From the NCBI GenBank assembly GCA_003797895.1, contig RKQB01000004.1, positions 310,001-374,000 of the forward strand: 64,000 bases of DNA. Reading direction: 5' to 3'. This stretch comes from Cyclobacteriaceae bacterium YHN15 (GTDB lineage Bacteria > Bacteroidota > Bacteroidia > Cytophagales > Cyclobacteriaceae). The stretch's first letter is position 1, and every line of letters starts with the position of its first letter. A model generated the notes under the pieces. That model was not told the origin of the DNA. It worked only from the letters and a program-made list of their open reading frames with translations, and did no database searches. Shown in pieces: positions 17,313 to 27,251 of the stretch. The position numbers and the translations under genes are program-made.

Positions 17313-18593
17313 TTATTCGAAAAACGGAATATCTTTTACTGCATATTTCCGCATTCCTTCTTCATTGATTTCCACACCTATTCCTGGTTTTTCAGATAAA
17401 GTGATGAAACTGTTTTCTGTTCTGGGACCATCGTATATGACTATGTCTTTCCACAATTGATCTGTATCCATATAGATTTGCCATTCCATAATTTGAAAAT
17501 TTGGAACAGAGGCACACACATGGCAACTGGCCATAGCACCTAAGAAAGAAGCGACCATATGGGGTGAAAAAGGCACATAGTATAAATTGGCTAGATTAGC
17601 GATGCGCTGAGCTTCACCTAATCCCCCTGCTTTTTGAATATCAGGCATAATGATATCCACTGCCGATTCTGACAGCAATCGGGTAAATCCATATGCCAGA
17701 TAAATATTTTCTCCTGTACAAATAGGAGTGGTTGTTTGAGAGGTAATGGATTTGTAAACCTCAGGGTTATCTGCAGGAATAGGTTCTTCCAACCACATAA
17801 GATTCAGATCCTCATACATTTTGGCCATTTTTAATCCCGTTACCGCATCATATCTTCCATGCATATCCACACATATGTCAATATTCGGTCCTACAGCTTC
17901 CCTGACCGCGGCGATGGCATTGTACATCCTGTCAATTTCCATAGGATTAGCTGTCCAATTGAATCTATCGTACTTGTTGGGGTCACGCCCATCATCTACA
18001 TCAAACTTGACGGCATTGTAACCTCTTGCCACTGCACCTTTGGCGGCTTCTGCATAATCCTTGGGAGAGGGGTTGGTAGCTGTATATAAAGCCGTATCAC
18101 AATAAACACGGATCTTATCCCTGAATTTTCCTCCCAATAACTGATAGACAGGCACTCCGAATACTTTTCCTGTTAGATCCCATAAGGCTGTTTCAATTGC
18201 CGTCAACACGGCTACAAAAACACCGGATTGCGCACCACCAAAGAATGCCCCTTTTCTGAGTTGTTCCGCTATTCGGTTAGGATTTAATGGGCTTTGCCCT
18301 TTGATTTGATTTCCCAACCTCTTTACCAAATGGTAGGTGCCATGGATGGCATCTACTGCTTCTCCACATCCCCAAACATCCTGATTGGTATATACTTTCA
18401 CATAAAGCGCTCCTCTGACGTAACCGCATTTTACATCCGTAATGACAAGATCAGAAGGGTTAGAATAGGGAGATTGCCTTTCAACAGCTGCATTTAAACC
18501 TTGGCCAAATGTGGAAAAGAAAGCACCTCCGGTCAGTCCAGCGACAAGGCTTTTTTGAATAAATGATCTTCTTGTGTCTTTGTTATTATCCAT
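17313..18593 (-). CDS. Tat-exported enolase-superfamily dehydratase (2)
   Basis: A 426-residue galactonate-dehydratase-like protein. The Tat signal TRRSFIQKSLVAG is at residues 7-19. Predicted active-site residues are K196 (KFD), D243 and H245 (DMHGR), E269 (LEEP), E295 (TGEN) and H345 (SPHM). The DxH motif on the third strand is that of the D-galactonate/mannonate dehydratase subgroup. It is closely related to the next gene upstream (18644), sharing YSNPSDL, WDL-GK, LGGKFRDKIR and GGLGE-QRIANLANLYYVP. A 139-base gap to the downstream aldolase gene may hold an internal promoter. Confidence 0.85.
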   Translation of the reverse strand: MDNNKDTRRSFIQKSLVAGLTGGAFFSTFGQGLNAAVERQSPYSNPSDLVITDVKCGYVRGALYVKVYTNQDVWGCGEAVDAIHGTYHLVKRLGNQIKGQSPLNPNRIAEQLRKGAFFGGAQSGVFVAVLTAIETALWDLTGKVFGVPVYQLLGGKFRDKIRVYCDTALYTATNPSPKDYAEAAKGAVARGYNAVKFDVDDGRDPNKYDRFNWTANPMEIDRMYNAIAAVREAVGPNIDICVDMHGRYDAVTGLKMAKMYEDLNLMWLEEPIPADNPEVYKSITSQTTTPICTGENIYLAYGFTRLLSESAVDIIMPDIQKAGGLGEAQRIANLANLYYVPFSPHMVASFLGAMASCHVCASVPNFQIMEWQIYMDTDQLWKDIVIYDGPRTENSFITLSEKPGIGVEINEEGMRKYAVKDIPFFE

Positions 18594-18643
18594 ATTTTGG
18601 GTTTTGAAATGATGTATTTAATCAATTTTTTTAATTTCTAAAA

Positions 18644-19930
18644 TTAAAAGAATGGAGCATCCTTTACTGCATATTTCCTGATTGCTTCTTCATTTGGGGT
18701 CACCCCTACTCCGGGACTATCCGTAAGGTGGATATACCCATCTTTGATTAAAGGTGCTTCCAGGATCAATTCATCCCACTGTTTCCATCTGGAAAACCAA
18801 TGCCATTCCAAGCAAAGAAAATTTGAGATGGCGGCACAGCAATGACAGGCAGCCATAGCACCAAAAGGGGAGGCTACCATATGGGGAGCTACCGGTACAT
18901 AATAGAGGTTAGCAAGGTTGGCAATTCTTTGTCCCTCGCCCAGACCACCACATTTATGCAGGTCAGGCATGACGATATCAGCAGCTTTTTTTTCCAGAAT
19001 TTTTCTGAAATCATGTGCTAAATACTGGTTTTCCCCCGTACAGATGGGGGTAGTGGTCTGACTGGTTATCTCACGGAGGCTATCTAGGTTTTCTGCAGGA
19101 ATAGGTTCTTCCAAGAACATCAACTTAAACTGTTCCATTTCTTTGGCAATCTGAATTCCTGAAGGTAGATCATATCTTCCATGAGCATCCAGGCACAAAT
19201 CCATGTTCATTCCTATGGCCTCACGGACGGCAGTAATCTGTTTTACCATGCGGTCTATTTCACCATTGGATGCCGTTCTGTTGAATTCATCCTGTTTGGA
19301 TGGGTCTTCGGCCCAATCTAAATCAAATTTTATGGCTGTGAAACCTGCATTTTTAACCTCCATAGCTCCCGCTGCCATATCTTCGGGGCTTTCGGAACTA
19401 CTGGCACTGTCACAATAGAGCCTGATCTTGTCACGGAACTTCCCGCCCATCAGCCTGTAAACAGGTTGGTTCATGGCCTTACCCGCTAAATCCCAAAGTG
19501 CAATTTCAATTCCTGTGAGTACGGCTACATACATACCGCCCTGTGCCCCACCGAAATGACCCCTTCTGAGAATTTGCTCCACGATTTTATTAATTTCCAA
19601 AGGATTTTGACCTATTAGGAATTGGGTCATATTATCCCATCCCACTGTTCCTGTGGCTACGCCATAAGTTCCCCGGACTGCATCCATGGCCTCCCCGTAT
19701 CCAGTAATTCCTTGATTTGTAGTTAGTTTTACAAACATATGGGTGCCATGACCGCTCATGTAGGCTGTTTTGACACTGGTTATTTTTAGATCCGAAGGAT
19801 TTGAATATTTGGGTCCATTTTCAACCGCACTTATCAGACCTGAACCAAAGCTTGGAATAGCCATTGAAGAGGCAAATCCAGCCATCAAACTTTTTTGAAG
19901 AAATGAGCGCCTTTTGTTGTCAGTTGTCAT
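18644..19930 (-). CDS. Tat-exported enolase-superfamily dehydratase (3)
   Basis: A 428-residue paralogue of the neighbouring dehydratase (2). The Tat signal KRRSFLQKSLMAG is at residues 6-18. Predicted active-site residues are K201 (KFD), D248 and H250 (DAHGR), E274 (LEEP), E300 (TGEN) and H350 (APHM). Family knowledge points to dehydration of an acid sugar to a 2-keto-3-deoxy acid with Mg bound by the D-E-E set. It is only 24 bases from the RraA-like gene upstream. The duplicated pair probably handles two related acid sugars or epimers. Confidence 0.85.
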   Translation of the reverse strand: MTTDNKRRSFLQKSLMAGFASSMAIPSFGSGLISAVENGPKYSNPSDLKITSVKTAYMSGHGTHMFVKLTTNQGITGYGEAMDAVRGTYGVATGTVGWDNMTQFLIGQNPLEINKIVEQILRRGHFGGAQGGMYVAVLTGIEIALWDLAGKAMNQPVYRLMGGKFRDKIRLYCDSASSSESPEDMAAGAMEVKNAGFTAIKFDLDWAEDPSKQDEFNRTASNGEIDRMVKQITAVREAIGMNMDLCLDAHGRYDLPSGIQIAKEMEQFKLMFLEEPIPAENLDSLREITSQTTTPICTGENQYLAHDFRKILEKKAADIVMPDLHKCGGLGEGQRIANLANLYYVPVAPHMVASPFGAMAACHCCAAISNFLCLEWHWFSRWKQWDELILEAPLIKDGYIHLTDSPGVGVTPNEEAIRKYAVKDAPFF

Positions 19931-19954
19931 AAAGGATTTTTTTGGATTTGAAAT

Positions 19955-20890
19955 TTACCAGGTTCTGTTTTTCAAAATCTCCTGAATTTGCTCTCTGGGA
20001 ATGGGCAGCTCATCGATATGCTCATTGAGCCAAGCCGAAAAATCCCTTTCTATATCATCTGACCATCTCGTATCAATTTGTCCTGCTGTATATACTCCTG
20101 CTCTCAATCTTTCATGGCCAAACATGTCCCGTAGCCTGACAACTTCAGAAGTGATTACAACTTTTTCAACGAGATGTGCCGGAATGAATGATACGCCACC
20201 ATCTCTTCCCAATACCACATCACCAGCCATTACAGTAGCTTGCCTTATTCTGGTGGGTTTATTTATACCTATCAACATAGTATTGAGATTTCCTTGTTGG
20301 TTATGGTGGGAGGGATGATAGCTTGAATAATAGGAGGTGAATCCGCCAATTTCTTTTAAACCTGTCACATCCCTAATTGCGCCATCATAGACAATTCCAT
20401 TTCCTGATTTTGTAAAAATGGCATTACCTACATTGTCTCCAATGGTAGGGCCATCCACATGAATACCGAATTGGTCTACTACATAGACATCGCCTGGCAC
20501 CAATAAATCGACAGGCCAGGAATTCTGTCCTCGTTTACCCTCTTTTTTTCCCCTTTCATCAATGGCATTATGGATATCGGGTCTTCCGGGCATAAACGTT
20601 GCCGTTACTGCCCTTCCTATTAGAATACTGTCGGGATTGATTGTCTGCCATCCGTCTGCATATTGGTACCTGTACCCAGCATTTCTCATAACTGCCCAGG
20701 CTTCATCATGTGTGACAAGCCGCATTCTCTTCAAAAGGTCATCGGAAACTTTTGGCCTCCCATCTTCAAATCTTTCCCCTTTCCATTCTTGAGTGAGAAA
20801 TAACATTTCTTCTTTGGAAATTTGTTGGGCTTCAATACCTGAATGTGCTAAAAAAATTGAAAGAAGTATAAGAATGTATTTTTTAATCAT
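19955..20890 (-). CDS. Secreted RraA-like aldolase (1)
   Basis: A 311-residue RraA/HMG-CHA aldolase-family protein with a Sec-type signal peptide (MIKKYILILLSIFLAHSG, cleaved near IEAQQ). The motif residues G151-D152 and R173-D174-x2-G177 are kept, as in class II pyruvate aldolases. It is a paralogue of the copy at 16241 with the same GERFEDGRPKV segment and the same C-terminal extension. First enzyme gene after susD. A periplasmic location is predicted. Confidence 0.8.
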   Translation of the reverse strand: MIKKYILILLSIFLAHSGIEAQQISKEEMLFLTQEWKGERFEDGRPKVSDDLLKRMRLVTHDEAWAVMRNAGYRYQYADGWQTINPDSILIGRAVTATFMPGRPDIHNAIDERGKKEGKRGQNSWPVDLLVPGDVYVVDQFGIHVDGPTIGDNVGNAIFTKSGNGIVYDGAIRDVTGLKEIGGFTSYYSSYHPSHHNQQGNLNTMLIGINKPTRIRQATVMAGDVVLGRDGGVSFIPAHLVEKVVITSEVVRLRDMFGHERLRAGVYTAGQIDTRWSDDIERDFSAWLNEHIDELPIPREQIQEILKNRTW

Positions 20891-20965
20891 GGTTTGTATT
20901 TTTTAAATATTTTAAACCTGGGTGAAGGAAGCAGGTTCGGAAAAGCTCCGAACCCGCTATTGGGA

Positions 20966-22486
20966 TTATTTATGCCACCAGACTTTGGTTTCTAAATTAT
21001 CTGGCCCCTGAGCTGCAATTGCAGCATTTACATTGTCTTCATTAACAGAAATCTCTGAGTTTGGATACGTCAGTCTATTGATGAACAAAACCTCTCTGCC
21101 AGGATAAGGATTGGGATCTAGTAATGGATATCCACTTCTTCTGAAATTGGCAAAAGCTTCAGGACCATTCATGAATGAAGCAATCCAATATTGCTCATTA
21201 ATCTGTTTGAGGGCAGTTGCATCGACAATTGGATTTGCTAAGATGTAGGTTTGAATATCTTCGGCAGCAATTTCCATGGTAGGATCATATTGTGCCATTT
21301 GGACCATGTGAGCCCTAATAGCATCATGGAAATAACCTTCAACTGAACCAGATGTAACCCATCCCAATTGTCTTGCCTCAGCTAATAGCAACAAAGACTG
21401 AGCAGCTGTAACTATAAAATTAGGAGCGGTTAACTTTACCATCCTTCTTCTGTCAACCTGGCTGAAATCATAGAAGCTTGCCAAGCCCAGAGCTGCTGCG
21501 GCCTGAACTGCTCCTGCGTTATCGTTGCCCATTGGCATACCAATTTGAAGAGCAGGATCATAGGTCTGAATGGCTGGGGTTTGTTCCGGACCTGAGGTGG
21601 CACCAACATACCTCACCGCGATTGATCTCAACCTTGGATCATTGGAATTCTTTAAGAAATTGACAAAAGGCTCAGTCAAATAGAAGTTTGCTGCCTCTGT
21701 TGCATTGAGGGTATTTCCAGCAGGATTCACATAATTAGCATCATGTCTGATAATTGCGTTGTCCAGGTTACTTGTTATAACCCCGCCTGCAAAAGCTTTG
21801 GCAACGGTTTGCTGGGCTAAAGTTGGATTGGCTTTGGCCAACCTCATTCCTGCTCTAAGGAGAAGTGAGTAGCCAAACTTCTTCCATTTATCAACATTTC
21901 CTGCGAACAAAACATCGGCTGTTTCTATTCTTCCCGTGGTACTAAGTGCTGCTGATGCCTCATCCAGTTCTTTAATAATTTCAGTGTAAATGGCTTCTTG
22001 GGCATCGTATTTTGGAAAAAACACTTGATTACTGAAACCTGCACCTGCTTCAAAATAAGGTATAGATCCGTAGCTGTCTGTTAAAACCATAAATGCATAT
22101 GCCTGAATTATTCTGGCCATCTGCACCAAATTATTCCTTGAGGGATCTCCTTGGATTCTGTTTAGAGCATCTTTGGTGTTTTTGATCACATTCCTATAGT
22201 ATTGCTGCCAGTTTGACTGGGTAGAAGCCCTATTGTCCTGGTTGAAGTTAGCACCTGTTAGGACCCCAGAGTTAGGAGAAATCACCTGCTGCACTGCACC
22301 TACTTCATATATCAGCATACCACCAGATGAGGGCGATGATGAAATGATTGCCTGGTTGATTTGAAACATTGCATCAATATTTGTTGCTGATACCGTATTG
22401 GTATTCATTTCATCAAAATTTTGGTCACATGAGGTGCTATATCCCAAGAACAGCACTATCCATAAATATTTAAATATCTTTTTCAT
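20966..22486 (-). CDS. SusD/RagB-family lipoprotein
   Basis: An outer-membrane surface lipoprotein that caps the SusC channel and binds the ligand. The 506-residue protein has a lipoprotein signal with the lipid-acceptor Cys at about 20 (GYSTSCDQNFDE). It is of the SusD-like 2 type, with FDEMNTNTVSATNID at the start and NWQQYYRNVIKNTKDAL and AYAFMVLTDSYGSIPYFEA in the TPR region. It is 12 bases from susC. Together they should import the ligand of this locus across the outer membrane. Confidence 0.92.
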   Translation of the reverse strand: MKKIFKYLWIVLFLGYSTSCDQNFDEMNTNTVSATNIDAMFQINQAIISSSPSSGGMLIYEVGAVQQVISPNSGVLTGANFNQDNRASTQSNWQQYYRNVIKNTKDALNRIQGDPSRNNLVQMARIIQAYAFMVLTDSYGSIPYFEAGAGFSNQVFFPKYDAQEAIYTEIIKELDEASAALSTTGRIETADVLFAGNVDKWKKFGYSLLLRAGMRLAKANPTLAQQTVAKAFAGGVITSNLDNAIIRHDANYVNPAGNTLNATEAANFYLTEPFVNFLKNSNDPRLRSIAVRYVGATSGPEQTPAIQTYDPALQIGMPMGNDNAGAVQAAAALGLASFYDFSQVDRRRMVKLTAPNFIVTAAQSLLLLAEARQLGWVTSGSVEGYFHDAIRAHMVQMAQYDPTMEIAAEDIQTYILANPIVDATALKQINEQYWIASFMNGPEAFANFRRSGYPLLDPNPYPGREVLFINRLTYPNSEISVNEDNVNAAIAAQGPDNLETKVWWHK

Positions 22487-22498
22487 GATTTTCCTTTT

Positions 22499-25400
22499 TT
22501 AGAATTTAACATTTAAGTTAAAACCAAGTCCCCTTGTTGTGGGCAAACCTGTTGCTTCCAAACCGACTAGGTTATCGGAGTTATACCCAAATGATTCTGG
22601 ATCAATATTATCCACCCATTTTTTAAGCATAAGAACATTGTTGGCAACTAAACTTAGTCTGACACCAGCAATTGGCCATTTTTCAGGAATGAATTTGGTA
22701 AAGTCATAACCGGCAGTAACTTGCCTTAATTTCCAAAATCCCCCATCATACACTATCGGTTCTACAAGACCTTGGGATCTAACAATTTCCCAGTATTGTT
22801 GAACAGGTGCAACTACTGTATTTGGTTCTCCTGCTTGGTTCACGCCCTCTCCAACTACACCACCTTCCCTTCCTTCCAAGGTCATTTTGTGCAAACCATG
22901 TCTGGTGGCATTGAAATTGGTACCCGAAATCATAACCCCCCCGATTCTGAAATCTACAAGGAAGGAGAAGCTCAACCCTTTGTAATTAAATGAATTGGTT
23001 ATTCCCCCAGTCCATCTGGGCAGGGCACTTCCAAACTCAACCATTTGAGGTGTTCTCAATGGTAAACCATTTGCCCCAAAAACAATTCTTCCCAGATCAT
23101 CTCTCAAATATCCAAAGCCGGTTACCTGACCCATTTCTTTACCCACAACCTGCCTTAATTCTCCATTGAAAACGTGGTTACCAACTGTAATTCTTTCACC
23201 AGGGGTGTCTGTCAGTAGGCTCAGAACTTTGGTAATGTTATAAGCCCCATTAAAGGAAACTTCCCATGTAAAGTTGCCTGTTTCAACCGGAACACCTGTT
23301 ACCAACATTTCCACACCTCTGTTACGGCTTTGACCACTGTTGATGGAGGTATTGATAAATCCTGAAGCATCCGAAATCTGGGCACTCACAATCTGATCAC
23401 TGGTTATTTTGTTGTAGGCAGCCATATCTACCATCAACTTTCCTTGAAACATTTTCATCTCAAATCCAACTTCTGTCTCCGCAACCCTCATAGGTCTTAG
23501 ATTTGGGTTGGGAAGGGTACTTCCTATAGGTTGTCCTACAGGTTGACCATTAAACAAGTTGGCATTGATACCATAGAAAAGCACGTTAGAATATGGTGCA
23601 ACATCTGAATCACTGCCTACCTCAGCATAGGCTACTCTTAGTTTTCCGAAATTGAACCAGTCAGAAGTACCGGTATTTTCTGTAAATACCCAGCCCGCAG
23701 ATACGGAGGGGTAAAGGATGCTTCTGTTTTCTGGAGAAAGGGTGGAAAACCAGTCATTCCTTATGGTACCATTGATATAAAGGTATTTTTTATAGGAAAA
23801 TTCGGCAAAAGCAAAAAGAGAATTAACTCCCCTTTCCACTCGGTCAAATATCGGGTCTTTGGCTCTTCCGTTTTGAGGAGTATATAAATCTCTGATTACA
23901 AAATCAGTGACTTGGGTACTCTGAAGCTCAGATTGCCTCTTCATCATGTTTCCGCCCACATTTGCATTTATGCCGAAGTCCCCAAACTCTTTTGTAGCAG
24001 ATAAAATAAAATCAGCATTGACTTCTCTGAAATTTCTTGCCTCTTCAGTTAAGACACCGTTGACAAATCCTGCTGGTGCTGCCGCCCTGGAAGCCTGTCC
24101 TGTTGGGAAATTGTTTACCCTCTGTGTCCTCGACCAATAGTCTTGACCTACCCTTCCCTGAATGTAAAGCCAATCAGTGAAATGATACACGGCTGCCACA
24201 TTTCCAAAAACCCTGTCCCTTTTGATTTCATTGAACTGTCTTTCAAGTGTGAAATAGGGATTGGTTCTATTCCTAAACCTAGAGTAAACCGCTTCATTCC
24301 CTTGTGCATCAAAGGCATTATCCCTCAATACATCCAAAGGCATTGAATTGGCCATGTTGTAAAGAGCGGTTGGAATTGAGTTATCCTGGTCAGCGATGTT
24401 TGGAGGATTCTGGTTATTTTCAATAGAATAATTTATATTACCCCGAACGTTGAATTTTTTACTGAATTCGTGTGTAAAGCCGAAGTTAAATGTTTTTCTA
24501 TTGTAAGTGTTATTAGGAACAATCCCCTTACTGCTCAAATCTGAAAATGAAAAACTCATACCTCCCTTATCATTGCTGGTAGCAAGGGTAATGGTGTTGG
24601 TAGTGTTTTGACCATTTCTAAAGAAACCATCTACTCTATTTCTTACCGGTACATAAGGGACGACAACCCCATCAAACAAAGTCTGGGTCATGCCAGGCGC
24701 AAACTTTTCTCCGAAAGACCATTGTCCTGATGTGGGATTGGGAACGGTAGGTCTTACCCCATTTTCACCTTGGCCGTATTCATACTGATAATCAGTGAAA
24801 TCCAAAGGTTGTTCAATGGTGTGGTTAAGGTTATAGGTAATCCCGATTCCTTTCTTATCGCCTTTGGTTTTGGTGTTGATCATGATCACACCGTCTTTGG
24901 CTCTTGAACCATAAAGGGCAGAAGCTGCGGCACCTTTCAAAACGGTCATGCTTTCGATATCATCTGGGTTGATACTGCTTAGGCCATCTCCTCCATCGGC
25001 AGTAACACCGCCTCCTCTTTGACCAAAAGCATTATCCGCCCCGAGATTACCAGGTCTTGACCCAAAATTGGTATTGTCAATTGGAATACCATTAATAACG
25101 ATCAAAGGGTTATTTTGGCCACCGATGGAGGACTGACCTCTGATTCTTACTTTGGAAGTACCTGCAGGTCCTGTACCAAGGGAAGAAATGTTTACACCGG
25201 CAATTTTTCCTTGAAGGGCATTCATGAAATTGGGAGTCCTGTTGATTGTCACTTCGTCTGAAGTCACATTGGTAGCCGCATAGCCAATACTTCTGGTTGT
25301 TTTCTGTATACCCAATGCAGCGATTACCACTTCTTCCAGTGCCTGGGCTTCCTGAACCATGACAACATCAATTACAGAACGGTTTCCAATTTGGATATTC

Positions 25401-25981
25401 TGCGTGGCAAAGCCAATATAGGAAAATACTAAAGTGGAACCCTCTGGGACAGTAATCCTGTAATTCCCGTCTATATCACTTACTGTACCCAAGGTGGTAC
25501 CCAAAACGGAAATGGCCACTCCGGGAATAGTTTCTCCGGATTCACTTTTTACTGTTCCGGTTATGGTCACATCAGCATCATCTATCTGGATTTCAATTTT
25601 ATTTTCAAATTCATCAGAATTAACTGACTTAACACTGATTATATTATTGACTTGCTTAAAGTGCAGCTTCTTTTTACTAGCTACTTCTTGTAAAACTTCA
25701 GCTACTGTTCCACTCGAATTGATAAGTTCTATTTTTGACTTATCCTTTAAGTTTTTATCCGTATAGAAAAAACTGTAATCTGTTTTATTTTCTATAGCAT
25801 TCAGAATTTCCTCTAAATTACCTTCCCTGACTTCAAGACTGATGAAAACCTCATCAATACTCTTGATCTGGTCCAAATTGCTTTTTGCATGAACTGCAAA
25901 AATTGAAAAGGTCATAATGAACACACTCATCAGTGTGCTTTTGAAGACCATAATTTTTCTTTTTTGTAATGATTTCGACAT
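22499..25981 (-). CDS. SusC/RagA TonB-dependent transporter with STN signalling domain
   Basis: A large outer-membrane importer; ATG 25981 gives 1160 residues. After a signal peptide it has an STN (secretin/TonB N-terminal) domain (about residues 45-115), a carboxypeptidase-regulatory-like domain (ITGTVKSESGETIPG), a plug (LQGKIAGVNI, VRIRGQSS, PLIVINGIPI) and a C-terminal beta barrel ending in F (NLNVKF). The STN domain is the part that signals to FecR-type anti-sigma factors, and the fecR and sigma genes lie just upstream, so the locus is probably switched on when ligand is imported. An upstream TTG (26008) is a less likely start. Confidence 0.93.
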   Translation of the reverse strand: MSKSLQKRKIMVFKSTLMSVFIMTFSIFAVHAKSNLDQIKSIDEVFISLEVREGNLEEILNAIENKTDYSFFYTDKNLKDKSKIELINSSGTVAEVLQEVASKKKLHFKQVNNIISVKSVNSDEFENKIEIQIDDADVTITGTVKSESGETIPGVAISVLGTTLGTVSDIDGNYRITVPEGSTLVFSYIGFATQNIQIGNRSVIDVVMVQEAQALEEVVIAALGIQKTTRSIGYAATNVTSDEVTINRTPNFMNALQGKIAGVNISSLGTGPAGTSKVRIRGQSSIGGQNNPLIVINGIPIDNTNFGSRPGNLGADNAFGQRGGGVTADGGDGLSSINPDDIESMTVLKGAAASALYGSRAKDGVIMINTKTKGDKKGIGITYNLNHTIEQPLDFTDYQYEYGQGENGVRPTVPNPTSGQWSFGEKFAPGMTQTLFDGVVVPYVPVRNRVDGFFRNGQNTTNTITLATSNDKGGMSFSFSDLSSKGIVPNNTYNRKTFNFGFTHEFSKKFNVRGNINYSIENNQNPPNIADQDNSIPTALYNMANSMPLDVLRDNAFDAQGNEAVYSRFRNRTNPYFTLERQFNEIKRDRVFGNVAAVYHFTDWLYIQGRVGQDYWSRTQRVNNFPTGQASRAAAPAGFVNGVLTEEARNFREVNADFILSATKEFGDFGINANVGGNMMKRQSELQSTQVTDFVIRDLYTPQNGRAKDPIFDRVERGVNSLFAFAEFSYKKYLYINGTIRNDWFSTLSPENRSILYPSVSAGWVFTENTGTSDWFNFGKLRVAYAEVGSDSDVAPYSNVLFYGINANLFNGQPVGQPIGSTLPNPNLRPMRVAETEVGFEMKMFQGKLMVDMAAYNKITSDQIVSAQISDASGFINTSINSGQSRNRGVEMLVTGVPVETGNFTWEVSFNGAYNITKVLSLLTDTPGERITVGNHVFNGELRQVVGKEMGQVTGFGYLRDDLGRIVFGANGLPLRTPQMVEFGSALPRWTGGITNSFNYKGLSFSFLVDFRIGGVMISGTNFNATRHGLHKMTLEGREGGVVGEGVNQAGEPNTVVAPVQQYWEIVRSQGLVEPIVYDGGFWKLRQVTAGYDFTKFIPEKWPIAGVRLSLVANNVLMLKKWVDNIDPESFGYNSDNLVGLEATGLPTTRGLGFNLNVKF

Positions 25982-26116
25982 ATTTTGGGTTGTATTAGTG
26001 TCAATCAATTTTTTATGGTACTTGAATTGAATAGCATCCTTTGAAGATGCTTTTTCTTAAGAAGCTTCTCTCTTAGAGGAGCTGGAATTTGCAGGTTTTA
26101 TGTTTCATAGGCAGGT

Positions 26117-27133
26117 TTATTTAAATTTGAGTTCTACATGATTTCCGTTGATTTTATATTCAAAATCAAGTGAGTATCCTAATACATTTAGGACATTGCT
26201 TAAGTATTCGTGTTGTTTGAAAGTTCCCGTACATTTATTATCAGATACCCTGTTTGTTCCTGATACACTTATATTTACCCCATACCAGCGCTCTAATTCT
26301 AAAATGACTTGGTCAAACGGTACTTTGTCAAAATGAAGAATACCCTCCTTCCAATTCAAAACTTTAGAAATATCTATTTGCTTTTTATGAAATGTTTGCC
26401 TCTTTGCAGAAAAATCCACCGCTTCTCCAGGATCGATTTCTATAAGCTTTTTATCATTTGTATTTTCTACTCTTACTTTTCCTGTTGCAAGACTTACCTG
26501 TATATCAGGGAGCTCACCATAAGCTCTTATATTGAAACTCGTCCCCAATGCAGTGGTCGAAATATTTCCGGTAACCACAGTAAATGGATGGGCTTCATCT
26601 TTTACCACATCGAAGAATCCTTCTCCTTCCAAGTTGATGCTCCTGTTATGTATAAAATCACTGTTATAAGTCAGTTTACTTTCTGAATTTAAGACAACCT
26701 TTGATCCATCGGGGAGGCTGACAATCTTTTTTTCCCCTTTTGGGGTTGATTTAACTAGGGCCAATATTTCTCCTAACTTTGGCGTTTCTTCGGCATTTTT
26801 TTTCCTCGGATTCAAATAAAAAATGAAACCAACACTGAATATCAATAGAAATGAGGCAGCAATTCTTAACCATATTCTCGTATGATCTGCTTTAATAGTT
26901 TGGTGAATAGCTTTAATATGTGAACCGCGTAGAGGTATGAATTTTTTTTCTTTTTTCTCAATCTTATACGCTGGGTTTTTTATTCTATCCTCCTCATGCC
27001 ATATTTGCTCAATAATTACTTCATAGTTTTTTTTCCCCTCTGAAGAATCCAACCACATAATAAATTTTTCCGCATCACTTTTGGAGAGTTTACCACTGAA
27101 AAAATCTTCAATATCTTTCTTATTATAAGCCAT
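26117..27133 (-). CDS. FecR-family anti-sigma factor
   Basis: A 338-residue inner-membrane protein. The cytoplasmic N-terminus (1-85) should hold the sigma factor, one transmembrane helix follows (about 87-106, RIAASFLLIFSVGFIFYL), then the periplasmic FecR domain (LPDGSKVVLNSESKL, GEGFFDVVKDEAHPF) and a C-terminal DUF4974 domain that contacts the STN domain of the transporter. It sits between the sigma gene and susC, the standard order for Bacteroidota trans-envelope signalling. Confidence 0.93.
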   Translation of the reverse strand: MAYNKKDIEDFFSGKLSKSDAEKFIMWLDSSEGKKNYEVIIEQIWHEEDRIKNPAYKIEKKEKKFIPLRGSHIKAIHQTIKADHTRIWLRIAASFLLIFSVGFIFYLNPRKKNAEETPKLGEILALVKSTPKGEKKIVSLPDGSKVVLNSESKLTYNSDFIHNRSINLEGEGFFDVVKDEAHPFTVVTGNISTTALGTSFNIRAYGELPDIQVSLATGKVRVENTNDKKLIEIDPGEAVDFSAKRQTFHKKQIDISKVLNWKEGILHFDKVPFDQVILELERWYGVNISVSGTNRVSDNKCTGTFKQHEYLSNVLNVLGYSLDFEYKINGNHVELKFK

Positions 27134-27251
27134 TAATTCCTGTTTCTATCATATAGCTGTTTGAAACAGGATTTACTTAGTCATTAATGAAAAAAAATTT
27201 ACTTTTTTTAAGAATACTAGAATAATAAGGATAAGTGGAACGGATTCTGTG

